Below are positions 1 to 12,060 of a DNA stretch of 64,000 nucleotides, piece after piece (position 1 is the stretch's first letter; the number at the start of each line of letters is the position of its first letter). The position numbers were made by a program, and so were the translations under genes. Below the pieces are notes generated by a model. It saw only the letters and a list, made by a program, of their open reading frames with translations, ran no database searches and was not told where the DNA came from. This DNA comes from Trissonchulus latispiculum (Eukaryota; Nematoda; Enoplea; Enoplida; Ironidae): contig JASAND010011024.1 in NCBI GenBank assembly GCA_030248195.1, positions 1-64,000 on the forward strand. The letters are read 5' to 3'.

Positions 1-109
1 GTTGGGCCTATATATGTCTGTCGTTTAAATTCCGGTTGAGAAAGCAAGTATATAAATCCGACACAGCAAGTTTGGGTGGGTGTATGGCGAAAGTTGTTCA
101 GTTCGATGC

Positions 110-760
110 TTGCCTTCATTTGACTCGAAATTTGACAACTTTTGAAAATCTTAATTTTTGACCCAAAATCGTCAAAGTCCCCACCCCACCCCACCCCACC
201 ACAGGCCTCTACAGCCACTTTAGGTACGCACTTCTATGACAAAAAGTTGCCCTTGCCCGATGCGGGCTTCATTTGGTACCAAATTTGACCACTTTTGAAA
301 ATCTTCAATTTCAGCTCCAAAATCGCCCTAGTCCCCACCCCACCCCACCACAGGCCTCTACAGCCACTTTAGGTACGCACTTCTATGACAAAAGTTGCTC
401 AGTTCGATGCGGGCTTTCATTTGGTACCATTTCCGACCACTTTTCAAAATTTTAATTTTTGACCCAAAATCGCCTAAGTCCCCACCCCACCCCACCACAG
501 GCCTGTACAGCCACTCTAGGTACGCACTTCTATGACAAAAGTTGCTCAGTTCGATGCGGGCTTTCATTTGGTACCAAATTTGACCACTTTTGAAAATTTT
601 AATTTTTGACCCAAAATCGCCTAAGTCCCCACCCCACCCCACCACAGCCCTCTACAGCCACTTTAGGTACGCACTTCTATGAACAAAGTTGCTCAGTTCG
701 ATGCGGGCTTTCATTTGGTACAAAATTTGACCACTTTTGAAAATTTTAATTTTTGACCAC
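110..760. repeat. 147-bp tandem array, left arm of FB1
   Basis: Four to five units, each with CACTTTTGAAAAT, then AAAATCGCCTAAGTCCCC and a run of CCCCACCCCACC, then a segment with CTACAGCCACTTTAGG and TTGCTCAGTTCGATGCGGGC. It is the inverted counterpart of 12460-13140. Short ORFs through it are repeat translations, not genes. Confidence 0.85.
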
Positions 761-779
761 TTGACCCCCTACCCGATTT

Positions 780-1165
780 ACCCTTCAAACGGCAAAGTAG
801 AACCAACCAGCCCAGCAAAATGGGTGGGTCGGACGGCAAAACGGACACCGGAAATGAGCTGGGCGCACCAGAAAACCCCTACGGACAAAGTTTTGAAAGG
901 CTATGCACAGTCCTATATGGTGTTCTTGGAAGTCGGTACCGACTTGACCCTCCCGACAGCAAAGTGGAACCAGCCCAGCAAAATGGGTGGGATCGGACGG
1001 CAAAACAGACACCGGAAATGAGCTGGGCGCACCAGAAAACCCCTATGGACAAAGTTTTGGAGAGGCCATGTACAGTCCTATATGGTGTTCTTGGAAGTCG
1101 GTACCGACTTGATCCTCCTGACAGCAAAGTGGAACCAGCCCAGCAATATGGGTGGGTCCGACGGC
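780..1165. repeat. 163-164-bp tandem array, left arm of FB1
   Basis: CGGACGGCAAAAC recurs at 830 and 994, with a variant at 1158, giving a period of 164 bp. Each unit contains GAGCTGGGCGCACCAGAAAA and a palindromic GTCGGTACCGAC. The inverted counterpart is 12060-12420. Confidence 0.85.
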
Positions 1166-1749
1166 AAAAACTGCTGCTTACGGGAATCAATTCGCCGTGC
1201 CAGAAAAACCTTTGTATGAAAGAATTCAGCTTTCTAAGTTGAAATACACAGCGAGAAATTTCGATTTTTCTCATTTTTCGAATTTTCACCATTTTTGACC
1301 GGCCACTGTGGTCGCATGGGAACTGATAGAGAAACGAGACTTAGCTATTTAGTTAGTTCAATATATGTAGTTTCTGAATATAAAAAGAAATCGGCTCCAG
1401 CTCTCAATGTTCGAGCTGCGCAGCGACCAGCAAAAATGGTCACTTTTCGCTCTGAGCCGACTGGCGGGCGCCGCTGCGGCGCTGTTGGCGCACCTGCGGC
1501 GCAAAAAAAGTAGCGATTCTTAAATGGCGCATGGGGTACTACCAGACCCTATACCCCTTTAGGTCCGGCCTCCGCTGCAGATTACGTGAAAGAGGCGGAA
1601 AGTCAGGACAATACGACCATTAAATAGGAGAAACCGGAAAAAAACATCGCCGCCAAAAACCGGTCCGGGGCGCAACTTTTTAACGGAAAGTGATACGGGG
1701 GGCTGAAACTTCGCACACATACTAAATCTCTTTGTAAAATAGCAATTTG

Positions 1750-1800
1750 CGCATAAAATCTGCTGCAGGATTTTGCGCAGCTTCTGCGCAGCTTATTTTA
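1750..1800. repeat. CTGCGCAG palindrome cluster (left arm)
   Basis: Several copies of the self-complementary word CTGCGCAG lie close together. The same cluster is at 11440-11490 in the right arm, 16230-16275 and 33236-33318, always just before the ATAGGGG hairpin. A protein-binding array is possible (inference). Confidence 0.6.
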
Positions 1801-1892
1801 CGGTGTCTCCAGGGACTTTTGACACATATTATATGGGTGGCTGCCGCGACCCCTATGATACCTTCATGAGCATACATATATAAAATAATAGA

Positions 1893-2628
1893 AAACAAGA
1901 ATAAAGTGCTCCTTCGTCGCATGTAAAATACATATGAGTCTTCGCAGGCAGGTTGTACATAAACAAAAACTAGCCTGTGAAATACATATGAGTTCCGTAG
2001 GGAGTGTTGTAAATTAAGGAAAACAAGTTGCAACCGCTTAACATATGAGCCTGTCCTACAACGAGGCTCATATTGGCGTATGTCATAATACGAATAATTT
2101 GCAGATTTACTTTTATATAAATACATACTGCATAAAGCTTTTCATTACAAATTATCCTTCATATATATAATGTTGATCAGTCATTATAGTGTGCATATGC
2201 TCAATACGGTACGCCATGAGGCGCTCTGACTCACAGCTAAGTGGGAACGCATTCTGCGTATGTATAATGTGAAAGTGTTTTGAGAATGCATTAGAGGTGT
2301 GCCATAGTGTTTCAGGAAACAGGTTGCATGCACAGTTCACTTTGGAGCAGCTGTAGTTCACTTCAGTCCTGGGCCATGACGTCTATTCATTTTTCCGTAA
2401 TGTGGATGAAGCTGAGGTTCTTTAATGAGGCTTTAATGTGGAATGCACTGTGACGCCAATATGAGCCTCGTTGTAGGACAGGCTCATATGTTAAGCGGTT
2501 GCAACTTGTTTTCCTTAATTTACAACCTCCCTACTCAACTCATATGTATTTCGGCAGGCTAGTTTTTGTTTATGTACAACCTGCCTACGAAGACTCATAT
2601 GTATTTTACATGCGACGAAGGAGCACTA
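1893..2628. mobile_element. Nested inverted-repeat module in FB1 left arm (tips like FB2)
   Basis: The sequence begins ACAAGAATAAAGTGCTCC followed by TTCGTCGCATGT and ends with the inverse, ACATGCGACGAAGGAGCAC. Inner inverted segments carry CATATGAGCCTGTCCTAC and its complement at 2040-2065 and 2465-2490. The non-repeated core (2130-2460) contains no credible ORF. The inverted counterpart lies at 10615-11340. The tip resembles the FB2 tip (ACAAGAATAAAAATGCTCC). Confidence 0.65.
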
Positions 2629-3104
2629 TAATTATGAGGGGCGCGATAGCGCCCCTACATAATATGGGTGTGTGTCTGCGCGGCCCCCTGGAGACCGTGT
2701 TGGCCTGGTGCCAGCAAATTAGAGGTTCCGGAGGGGCAAGAATGTTACCATCGCAAAATTTCACACTCTTCCTACTTTTCCTACTTTTTTCCTACTTTTT
2801 CTTCATTCCTACTTTTTTCCTACTTTTTGCTGAAAAATTCCTACTTTTTTCCCTTTTTTACTTTTTGATGAACAGATCAGAAACATTTTCAAAGTGTTTT
2901 TAACGTAATTTTAAATCACTGGATTCAAAAATTTCTCGCGCCTTCGGCGCCCCACATTTTTCTAGCTTGTAAGGATGAACTAGGCAACATGTTTTGTTTC
3001 CATGATTCCACGTTTGTGGGAACGGCCACCTTGAGTTCGACATGAAATCTGTGGAAATGAAATTCACGTCATAAACGCGCTCGTGCCATTAAAGCGTGCA
3101 TATC

Positions 3105-3439
3105 TCGCGATGAAATTTTAATATTATCCTACATCCGCCTATTTTGTCGATACAATCTCGTTGTCCGCCTAATTTGAGGCTTAACTTTAAAAAGTTCGTT
3201 AAATTTTCAACTTCAGTTTTTCAGAATGTTGCGAATCATGCAACCAAGCGCAATTTTGGATTCAAACACATTTTTCGCGAAATTTTTGAAAAATATTTTT
3301 GAATTTTCAATTTTGTCAAAAAAAGAAAAGAATGAAAGAAAAAAGAAAATTTGCAAAAGAAGAAGTTTTGTCTGAAATGTACACGGATATTCCCATTGAC
3401 ATTTTTCTCAAATCGGATGATATTCAGTGCTCCATCATT
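3105..3439. mobile_element. Decayed hAT-like MITE in FB1 left arm
   Basis: This is the inverted twin of the element at 9709-10098. It ends with CGGATGATATTCAGTGC then CATCATT, followed by GCCGGAAT, the complement of the right-arm target duplication ATTCCGGC. Its terminal repeats have lost the CCCATCACTA consensus. The insertion therefore predates the doubling of the arms, or was copied with it. Confidence 0.6.
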
Positions 3440-5479
3440 GCCGGAATGACTTTTCGTGAAAAAATTTTTGAAATTTCGCGCGGATTTTCAAAAAGAGCAA
3501 AAAGTTAATTTTTGTTCATAAAGATGGTAAATGCTACTAGTCGGCAATTTTTCAGGAAAATTTCCCGGACCGCCATACACCGAATTCCCGCTTTGGTTGA
3601 ACCTTGAAGAGCATGTGATATTTCAAAAGTTGATTTTTTGAAACAATTGACCCAAAATTTCGGCAAAGTGAAACCTAGCAAATGTGAGTGTACAACAATC
3701 ATAAAAAGTTCACGAGATTGGCAACGTCTCGGAAAGTCCAAAATGCTCAAGTCAAGAATGTAGGCATTTCAACGCCTCTTCGGAAATTAACAAAGATCGA
3801 CACCAGCAAGTTCGGCTGAAGTCACTTTCGTCCAGGTTTAAGAATACATTTTTAAAAGACGGTCTAATTTGGTGATTATAAAACTAATTTATCGCCGAAA
3901 CAGTCCACTTATCGCTGAACAGTTAGGCAGTGCTGCAAAATGTTTCAAACCCACGGCTTCTCGCCGCATTTTGTTGGCTCACGGCGATTCAGAGCCCTCC
4001 TACCAGAGGGGAAAACAACGTGCGCTTTTTCCTCGCAGTTCACTGTTTGTATCTGGAAGCGAAAATAACAGCTACCTTTTCTGAATCCCGCCACTTTGGC
4101 AATCATCTCATGCCGAAAGGTGTACGACTTCTCGGAGAACATGTGACGCGCGCGTAATTAGGTCTGTTATGGCAACATTTTTTAGATATGAAATTTGCTA
4201 TTCATCTTCCAAAGACCACACCTGGAAGCGCTAGGGTGTAGGAATTTTATGGAAGCAGTTTGCCTAGCTAAAAGGTGCATTTTGCCAGTGTAGCACCACA
4301 GACGACTCGCGGTAAACATGGTTCTTACAATTTTTTGCATCACATGATGTGTTAATCATATATACCCATTGGACGGGTATTTTTTATAAAAATCAATCGT
4401 CTCGTTGCCGTACTGCGAACACAATTTCAAATTATCACAAAATTGCTGGGTTTGGCACAAAAACTGCTGCTGATTAAAGCAGCACCAAATCGATGTAGCA
4501 ATTCCAGAATTAACTATTTTACTAAATAAATGGGTCTTCAATGACAAGACACTTCCGCCAAATCAGTGCAATCAGCATCACCACCAATAATTAAACAAAT
4601 ACAAGTAGGTTGAAGTTAAGGTCGTCTCATTATAAACAGCCTCAGACACAATACGAGCTCGTGTCTTCCTCAAATGTTGGCAGTCACATATGTAATTGTT
4701 CAAGTCTTCTCTGCAAATAGCCCATATTGAAGCCATGCAAAACAATGACTTGTGGCTTTAATTGAAATAGCCTTTCCTCCCGCGCGCCGCTTGAAAATGT
4801 AAATATCTCGTTGCTCTTCACAAGAGCTTCCTCAAAAATTATGGTATATCTTGAAAATTACGCAGCTTACTTGAAAATATTTTACCATCTTGAAAGCTTA
4901 ATCGTTAACCTGTATATCTCGTGGTTTCATCAGCTGTTTAGTTCTATTGCAATTGCTAAAATCTGAAATTTACTCGACGCGCTTGACCGCTGCGGTTCAA
5001 AGTGCAGGGGAAGTGCGGGTACTATGACGTTCTTTTATTTACTGAGAATCAGGTTTCATAATTTACACCGGGTGCGCTTCACGAATCTCGTATTTTGTCA
5101 CTTTCGTGTCATTGTTTTTTCAAAACGCTACATTTTCATGATACAAACAGTACTTACTGTTACACTAATAGATACAGATGTGGGCTAGGTTTAAATTGTT
5201 GGCCTTCAAAGCAATAACGAATATGTTCAATGCCACGTCTTTACACGTAAGGCCAACAATTTCTACATGTAATTCAGTGCGTTGTTTCAGTTTTCAATGT
5301 AAGTATTTGGCTTCATCTGGGCACGGGCATTTTACCAGTTCAGTTATGTTGGTTTGTCTCGTGTCTACGCTTACAGAAGAGTCAATTTTAAACTCCTCAC
5401 AAATGGGTAATACGACAAATACTATTCTCAAATGATTTTCAATTTGCCATCACGTTATCCTAGGTTGGTCGTTATGTTT

Positions 5480-5978
5480 TAGAACGTATTCATCTATACT
5501 TCTGTTCTTCTTCAACAGCTTTAATTTTGGCTACCTACCCATCTGGGGGTTCCATACTCCATATAATACTGTAGATCTTTCAAGTTTTTATCAATCTACC
5601 CCCTTTTGCAATGAGAACGTTTGTCGAAAGCACGGTGAGCTCAGCAAATTTATTCAGCATGATTGTGTTGCTAATATTTGATGGCGATGAGTTCATCAAA
5701 TTTTTTTCTTTCTGATTCTTTGATTGAGTAACCATCTCTCTTTTTATTCCTTTGATATCCGAGTTGGGCGCGACCTGCGTTTTGCTCAAGAAAATTCTTT
5801 CAGAGCTTCCCGAAATGTGACAATTTCTCTTGCTAGCACTGTTATCATTGGTGTCAGTGTTTTCAGCTCAATCTTCTCCGTCAGTTTCTGAGGTATTGTG
5901 TGCCCTCAGCTTGTGGGTGTACAAGCTTTGACGATGGCGGTATACTTTTGAGCATTCTGAACACTCATACATAGTGAA
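5480..5978 (-). pseudogene. Decayed left-arm copy of the single C2H2 zinc-finger ORF
   Basis: Read on the minus strand, this matches the ORF at 6774-7316, including the zinc-finger segment (about 5880-5970) and the downstream segment giving MLNKFAEL (about 5600-5660). An in-frame TGA follows the codons for DGED, in place of the TAT codon of the intact copy. Several indels then break the frame, and the sequence corresponding to the C-terminal part is only partly alignable. It is evidently the palindromic partner of the intact gene and can no longer encode the protein. Confidence 0.75.
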
Positions 5979-6308
5979 GGAGAATTTACGGTAAGATGAG
6001 TTCACTATAACAGCACCCCTTTCATTAATTTCTTTCCATCTACTTACGGTAAGCCTTACAACATACTGCGTCAGTACTTACCCATCCCTGACGTAAGTGA
6101 CTTCGGCAAATCTTGTAAGTGGTTTACAAATACTTACGTAAATAAACCTTTTTGTTGGTGCTTTTGAGCAAAACTTATTTAGTAAACTAACGGACCGAGG
6201 TTCGCCACATAGACAGACCGTTTGACTGCGGCGCGCACTAACTAAGGCCGAATCCCGGTCCACAACGTATCCCAACAGCCCTCCTAAGGGCTACCCAAAT
6301 TTTAATCT

Positions 6309-6422
6309 ATCGCAATGTATTCACTTCAATATTTGTTACAGTAAGTCAGCATCGAATAAATGTTTACCCAGTGGTAACCATTGGTGTATTTGTAATTTAA
6401 AGGCTTTATGCGGAACTTCAAG
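6309..6422. other. Loop (axis) of the FB1 palindrome
   Basis: About 114 bp lie between TTTTAATCTAT on the left and ATAGATTAAAATTTGGG on the right with no inverted counterpart. Nothing coding is seen here. Confidence 0.75.
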
Positions 6423-6599
6423 TATAGATTAAAATTTGGGTATCCCTTAAGAGGGCTATGTTGTGGGCTGTTGGGATACGTTGTGGACCGGGATTCGGCC
6501 TTAGTTAGTGGGCGCCGCAGTCAAACGGTCTGTCTATGTGGCGAACCTCGGTCCATTAGTTTACTAAATGAGTTTTGCTCAAAAGCACCAACAAAAAGG

Positions 6600-6710
6600 T
6601 TTATTTACGTAAGTATTTGTAAACCACTTACAAGATTTGCCGAAGTCACTTACGTCAGGGATGGGCAAGTACTGACGCAGTAGGTTGTAAGGCTTACCGT
6701 AAGTAGATGG
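6600..6710. repeat. TTACGTAAGTA-type repeats upstream of the zinc-finger ORF
   Basis: Repeated words related to ACTTACGTAAGTATT, plus CAGGGATGGGCAAGTACT at about 6656, which resembles a hAT terminal sequence. Similar words lie downstream of the ORF at 7370-7490, so the ORF is bracketed by its own set of short repeats inside the palindrome. Confidence 0.6.
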
Positions 6711-6773
6711 AAAGAAATTAATAAAAGGGGTGCTGTTATAGTGAACTCATCTTACCGTAAATTCTTCTTCACT

Positions 6774-7316
6774 ATGTATGAGTGTTCAGAATGCTCAAAA
6801 GTATACCGCCATCGTCAAAGCTTGTACACTCACAAGCTGAGGGCACACAATACTTCAGAAACTGACGGAGAAGATTATGAAACTGAGGACAGCACTGACA
6901 CCAATGATAGCAGTGCTAGCAGAGAGAAATTGTCACATTTTTGGCAAGATTTGAAAGAAGCAGCCATAGCAAAACACAGGTCGCGCTTAACTCGGATATC
7001 AAAGGAATACGTAGAAGATGGTTACTCAATCAAAGAAGCAGAAAGAGAAGCTTTTGATGATCTTATCCCACGCATCAGAAGAACTATTAACGGCCTGGTG
7101 CTGAATAAATTTGCTGAGCTCATTGCTTTCGGTAATGATCTCATTATAAAGGAGATAATTGATAAAAAGAACGAACTAGTGGATAATAAGGGTATGGAAC
7201 CATTAGATGCGTATAAAATCGCTGTTGAGAAGAACAGAAGTATAGATGAATACGTTCTCACAAATAGCGACGAGCCTGTGGAAGATGATGGCAAAATTGA
7301 AAATCTTTCATCATAG
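6774..7316 (+). CDS. Single C2H2 zinc-finger protein carried by FB1 (180 aa)
   Basis: The ATG at 6774 opens the reading frame just before the zinc finger, and the stop is TAG at 7314-7316. An upstream GTG at 6741 is in frame, but an ATG start is more likely in a eukaryote. The N-terminus holds one finger, YECSECSKVYRHRQSLYTH then KLRAH: C-X2-C-X12-H-X4-H, about residues 2-25. An acidic linker rich in D, E, S and T follows (about 28-50). A predicted helical domain of about 115 residues comes next, with FWQDLKEAAIAKHRSRL, EYVEDGYSIKEAEREAFDDL and IIKEIIDKKNEL, and then an acidic tail. It could be a DNA-binding protein acting on the element's own repeats, or a captured host-like factor; it has no recognisable catalytic domain. 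It is the only intact ORF of the palindrome, while its left-arm twin is broken. I do not recognise a named family. Confidence 0.6.
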   Translation: MYECSECSKVYRHRQSLYTHKLRAHNTSETDGEDYETEDSTDTNDSSASREKLSHFWQDLKEAAIAKHRSRLTRISKEYVEDGYSIKEAEREAFDDLIPRIRRTINGLVLNKFAELIAFGNDLIIKEIIDKKNELVDNKGMEPLDAYKIAVEKNRSIDEYVLTNSDEPVEDDGKIENLSS

Positions 7317-7369
7317 GTATTTGTCGTATTACCAATTTGTGTAGGAGTTTAAATTGACTCTTCTGTAAG

Positions 7370-7490
7370 CGTAGACTTACAAGACAAATACTTACGTGCT
7401 TGGGTAAGTAAATACTTACGTACTTGGGTAAGCAAATACTTACGTGCTTGGGTAAGTACTTACACTAATTACATGTAAGTAAGGCTAACT
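7370..7490. repeat. CTTACGTGCTTGGGTAAGTA tandem repeats
   Basis: At least three copies of a roughly 30-bp unit AAATACTTACGTNCTTGGGT are followed by AAGTACTTACACTAATTAC, immediately downstream of the zinc-finger ORF. The left arm lacks an equally long array at the matching place (about 5270-5350), an arm asymmetry. Confidence 0.7.
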
Positions 7491-9708
7491 TTATTGTTGG
7501 CCTTACGTTGTATAGGGACATTGTGTCATTGAGGCATATTCGTTGTTATTGCTTTGAAGATTGTATTTAAATGTAAACCTGTATCTGTAATGGTATCTAT
7601 TAGTGTAGCAATGTAAGTGCTGTTTGTCGTAAATGTAGCGTTTTAAAAATAAAAAAGAAAAAACAATGACAGCGGTGACAGAGAACCTTCCCGAGGTGCT
7701 GTCGTTAAAGCACGCAGTGCTGAACAAGTCTTACTCTGTCAGTTATGAAACCTGATTCTCAGTAGAAAATAAAAGGGCAGTCATGAAAAGTACGGCGGCG
7801 GGGCGGGGCGGAAAAGGGATTGTGATTGCATAGTTCCCTGCACGCTTGTTCGCAGCGTGATAGCTGGCTAATATCACTGCGTCAGTAAATTTCAAATTTC
7901 ATTTCTGAAGACGCTGCTGCTTCATATTTTAGCAATTGCAATAGGACTAAACAGCTGATAGTTCACAGGTATACAGGTTAACGATTAAGCTTTCAAGATG
8001 GTAAACTATTTTCAAAGTAAGCTACGTAATTTTCAGATATACCACATAATTTTTAAACGAAGGGGAATGCTGTGAAAACAACAGATATTTACACATTTTC
8101 AAGCGGCGCGGCGGTGAACGACACAATTTCAGGGTTAAAAATACAAGTCATTGTTTTTGCATAATAATATGGAGCTGGCCTAATTGCCAGAGAAGCAGAC
8201 AATTACGTAAGGAGCGTCAGTGTCTTTGCAGTGTTGTTTTGCTAACATGTTTGTTTGAGGAAGACAGGCAGCTGTTGGCGGAAACATACGCTTGTCTGAG
8301 GCTGTTTGTGTGTAAGGAGACGACGTAACTTCAACTAAAAACGTGCTTTCTGTGTATTTTTGCGATTTTGATTGTGAGTTGTTATTTGTACTGATTGCGC
8401 CTGATATTTAGCTGGAGAACTAAATGCTGTCATTAGTTATTTATTTAGTAAAATAGTTAATTCTTGGAATTGCTACATCATTAAGGCAAATTATTAGCTG
8501 CTTTAATCGAAAGCGGCTGGTTTTTTTATTATAAACCCAGCTGTTTTGTGATGGCTTAAATTCTAAATTAATTGTTATGATGTAACAGCTTACGAGACGA
8601 TAATTGATTTTTATAAAAAAATACCCGTCCAACAAGACGACGCTATATGATTAACACATCATGTGTTAAAGATACGGGGGGTGTAAGAACCATGTTTACT
8701 ACTTTTAATTGTCGTCTGTGGTAACTTGCACTGATAAAATGCACCTTTTGCTAAATAAAATGCTCATAAAATTCCTACACCCTAACCTTCCAGGTGTGGT
8801 CTTTGGGAGATTAGTCTGGAATGCCCAAATTTCATATCACAAAAATGTTGCCTGTAGACCCTAATTGCCTTGTTATCCGCATGATTTGCCCCCCTAATAC
8901 TTCCCATCATTCCTCCACAGGGGAAGTCATACGCCGTGTTTCGGCAGCGGATGGTCTATAGAGATAACAGTTCAAATGAGTAAAGAATTAGCTGTTATTT
9001 TCGCTTCAAACAAACAATCGAAACTGCGGGGAAAAAAGCACACCGTTGTTTTCCCCCTCTGGTGGAAAAGTGTGGTCACTATTTCTCAACCGTGTGAGTT
9101 GTGACCCAGCAAAAATCCGACTAGCCGTCTAGGTTTGAAACATTTTGGCACTGCTTCTTGTTTCAGCGATAAGTGGACTGTTTCAGCGATAAGTGGACTT
9201 TATAATCCACCACCAAACCACCTAGACCGTCTTTAAAAATGTATTCTTAAACCTGGACAGGAGTGACTTCAGCTCAGACTTGCTGGTGTCGATCTTGTTC
9301 ATTTGAGGTTCCGAAGAACAGTTAGGAAATCTTCTATTCAATTTGGAAACCCCGAACATTTTGGTTTTTCCCTCAGACGTTATATCGTTGGATCTATCGT
9401 CAGCTCAGATGAACTTTATGATTGTTATTTTTACTCACATTTGCTAGATTCGCTTTGCCGAAATTTTGGGTCAAAAAGTGGTGATTTTCAAAAAAATCAA
9501 CTTTCAAATTTTGAAATATCACATATATCAGCTAAGGTTCAACCAAAGCTGAAATTCGGTGTATAGAACTTTCGGTCAGGGGAAATTTTCCTGAAAAATT
9601 GTAGCTAGTAGCATTTACCATCTTTATGGACATAAGTGGCACTCTTTGAAATCGCACGGGAAATTTCAAAAAAATTTTTCACGAAAAGAAAAGTTTCATC
9701 ATTCCGGC

Positions 9709-10098
9709 TAGTGATGGGCACTGGATATCATCCGATTTGAGAAAAATGTCCGGATATCCGTGTACATTTCAGACAAAATAATGAAAAATTAGCAAATTTT
9801 TTACTTCTTTTTTTGACAAATTTTTCTTTTTTTCTTTCATTCTTTTCTTTTTTTTGACAAATTCAAAGAAATTCAAAATATTTTTCAAAAATTTCACTGA
9901 AAATGATTTTGAATCCAAAGTTGTCGCTTGGTTGCATGATTCGCAACGTACAGAAAAACTGAAAGAAAAATTGAAAATTTAACTGCAAAATCGAAAACTT
10001 TTTTAAAGTTAAGCTTAGAATAGGCGGATAACCGGATATCCGTTAACGCAAAATAGGCGGATATCAGGATATGAAAAAATATCCGGTGCCCATCACTA
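9709..10098. mobile_element. hAT-like MITE with perfect 8-bp target duplication (ATTCCGGC)
   Basis: ATTCCGGC at 9701-9708 and again at 10099-10106 flanks TAGTGATGGGCACTGGATAT and its inverse ATATCCGGTGCCCATCACTA. The 390-bp element has internal GGATATCC repeats and no ORF. An 8-bp duplication plus a TAGTG terminus fits the hAT superfamily (inference). The same element's end is found alone near 31420-31488. Confidence 0.85.
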
Positions 10099-10293
10099 AT
10101 TCCGGCAAAGAAAATGCACACTTAATGGCATTTTTTGAAGCGTTTATGACATTATACAGAAAACAATTTCATTTCCTAGATTTCATGTCAGACTTTAGGC
10201 ATTGGCCGTTCCCATAAACAGGTGGAATCATGGAAACAAAAACGTGATTGCCTAGTTCATCCTTACAAAAGTAAGCTTAAGAAAAAAATAATA

Positions 10294-10317
10294 GCGCCGA
10301 AGGCGCGAAAATTTTTT
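10294..10317. other. GC hairpin followed by AAAATTTTTT
   Basis: GCGCCGAAGGCGC is followed by GAAAATTTTTT. Similar modules occur in many different elements of the window (2938, 22933, 35344, 35627, 39943, 42741). Confidence 0.55.
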
Positions 10318-10614
10318 GGAATCCAGTGATTTAAAATTACGTTAAAGACACTTTGAAAATGTTTCTGATCTGTTCGTAAAAAAGTAGGAAAAAGTAGGAA
10401 TTTTCAGCAAAAAGTAGGAAAAAAGTAGGAATGAAGAAAAAGTAGGAAAAAAGTAGGAAAAGTAGGAAGAGTATGAGGCCTGCGATGGTAACATTCTTAC
10501 CCCTCCGGAACCTCTAATTTGCTGGCACCAGGCCAACACGGTCTCCAGGGGGCCGCGCAGACGCCTTTACACCCATATTATGTAGGGGCGCTATCGCGCC
10601 CCTACATAATTATA

Positions 10615-11340
10615 GTGCTCCTTCGTCGCATGTAAAATACATATGAGTCTTCGTAGGCAGGTTGTACATAAACAAAAACTAGCCTGTGAAATACATATGA
10701 GTTCCGTAGGGAGGTTGTAAATTAAGGAAAACAAGTTGCAACCGCTTAACATATGAGCCTGTCCTACAACGAGGCTCATATTGGCGTCACAGTGCATTCC
10801 ACATTAAAGCCTCATTAAAGAACCTCAGCTTCATCCACATTACGGAAAAATGAATAGACGTCATGGCCCAGGACTGAAGTGAACTACGACTGCTCAAGCT
10901 GAACTGTGCATGCAACCTGTTTCCTGAAACACTATGGCACACCTCTAATGCATTCTCGAAACACTTTCACATTATACATACGCAGAATGCGTTCCCACTT
11001 GGCTGTGAGTCAGAGCGCCTCATGGCGTACCGTATTGAGCATATGCACACTATAATGACTGATCAACATTATATATATGAAGGATAATTTGTAATGAAAA
11101 GCTTTATGCAGTATGTATTTATATAAAAGTAAATCTGCAAATTATTCGTATTATGACATACGCCAATATGAGCCTCGTTGTAGGACAGGCTCATATGTTA
11201 AGCGGTTGCAACTTGTTTTCCTTAATTTACAACCTCCCTACGGAACTCATATGTATTTCACAGGCTAGTTTTTGTTTATGTACAACCTGCCTACGAAGAC
11301 TCATATGTATTTTACATGCGACGAAGGAGCACTTTTTGTT
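10615..11340. mobile_element. Nested inverted-repeat module in FB1 right arm
   Basis: This is the right-arm twin of 1893-2628, with the same CTCCTTCGTCGCATGT tips, CATATGAG repeats and core. Tips and core are well preserved, so the two copies can be compared base by base. Confidence 0.65.
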
Positions 11341-11379
11341 CTTGTTTTCTATTATTTTATATATGTATGCTCATGAAGG

Positions 11380-11417
11380 TATCATAGGGGTCGCGGCAGC
11401 GACCCCTATAATATGTG
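11380..11417. other. Hairpin module GGGGTCGC-GGCA-GCGACCCC (right arm)
   Basis: An 8-bp GC-rich stem with ATAGGGG/CCCCTAT extensions forms a perfect hairpin. Variants with compensating stem changes are at about 2637, 10582, 16309, 33343 and 44283. Confidence 0.75.
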
Positions 11418-12060
11418 TCAAAAGTCCCTGGAGACACCGTAAAATAAGCTGCGCAGAAGCTGCGCAAAATCCTGCGCAGATTTTATGCGCAAATTGTAGA
11501 GCACACCGAGTTTAGTATGTGTGCGAAGTTTCAGCCCCGTATCACTTTCCGTTAAAAAGTTGCGCCCCGGACCGGTTTTGGCGGCGATGTTTTTTTTTCC
11601 GGTTTCTCCTATTTAATGGTCGTATTGTCCTGACTTTCCGCCTCTTTCACGTAATCTGCAGCGGAGGCCGGACCTAAAGGGGTATAGGGTCTGGTAGTAC
11701 CCCATGCGCCATTTAAGAATCGCTACTTTTTTTGCGCCGCAGGTGCGCCACAGCGCCGCAGCGGCGCCGCAAAGTCGGCTCAGAGCGAAAAGTGACCATT
11801 TTTGTGGTCGCTGCGCAGCTCGAACATTGAGAGCTGGAGCCGATTTCTTTTTATATTCAGAAACTACATATATTGAACTAACTAAATAGCTAAGTCTCGT
11901 TTCTCTATCAGTTCCCATGCGACCACAGTGGCCGGTCAAAAATGGTGAAAATTCGAAAAATGAAAAATCGAAATTTCTCGCTGTGTATTCAACTTAGAAA
12001 GCTGAATTCTTTCATACAAAGGTTTTCTGGCACGGCGAATTGATTCCCGTAAGCAGTTTT

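Noticed and set aside
110..760. CRISPR-like array
   Set aside because: Units are contiguous 147-bp tandem repeats without spacers, in a eukaryotic genome.
358..1292. Overlapping open frames on both strands across the left-arm arrays (and again at 11936-13287, 15152-15854, 31923-32720)
   Set aside because: They follow the 147-bp and 163-bp repeat periods, occur on both strands and lack any domain; they are translations of tandem repeats.
2499..2903. Open frame with a Phe/Leu/Ser-rich C-terminus that looks like a membrane protein
   Set aside because: The hydrophobic stretch is a CCTACTTTTT simple repeat, and its mirror copy at 10342-10539 is equally open on the other strand.
6408..6683. 91-codon ORF just upstream of the zinc-finger gene
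   Set aside because: The left-arm mirror (6078-6275) gives the same peptide, it covers short TTACGTAAGTA repeats, and no domain is visible; it is probably repeat or leader sequence.
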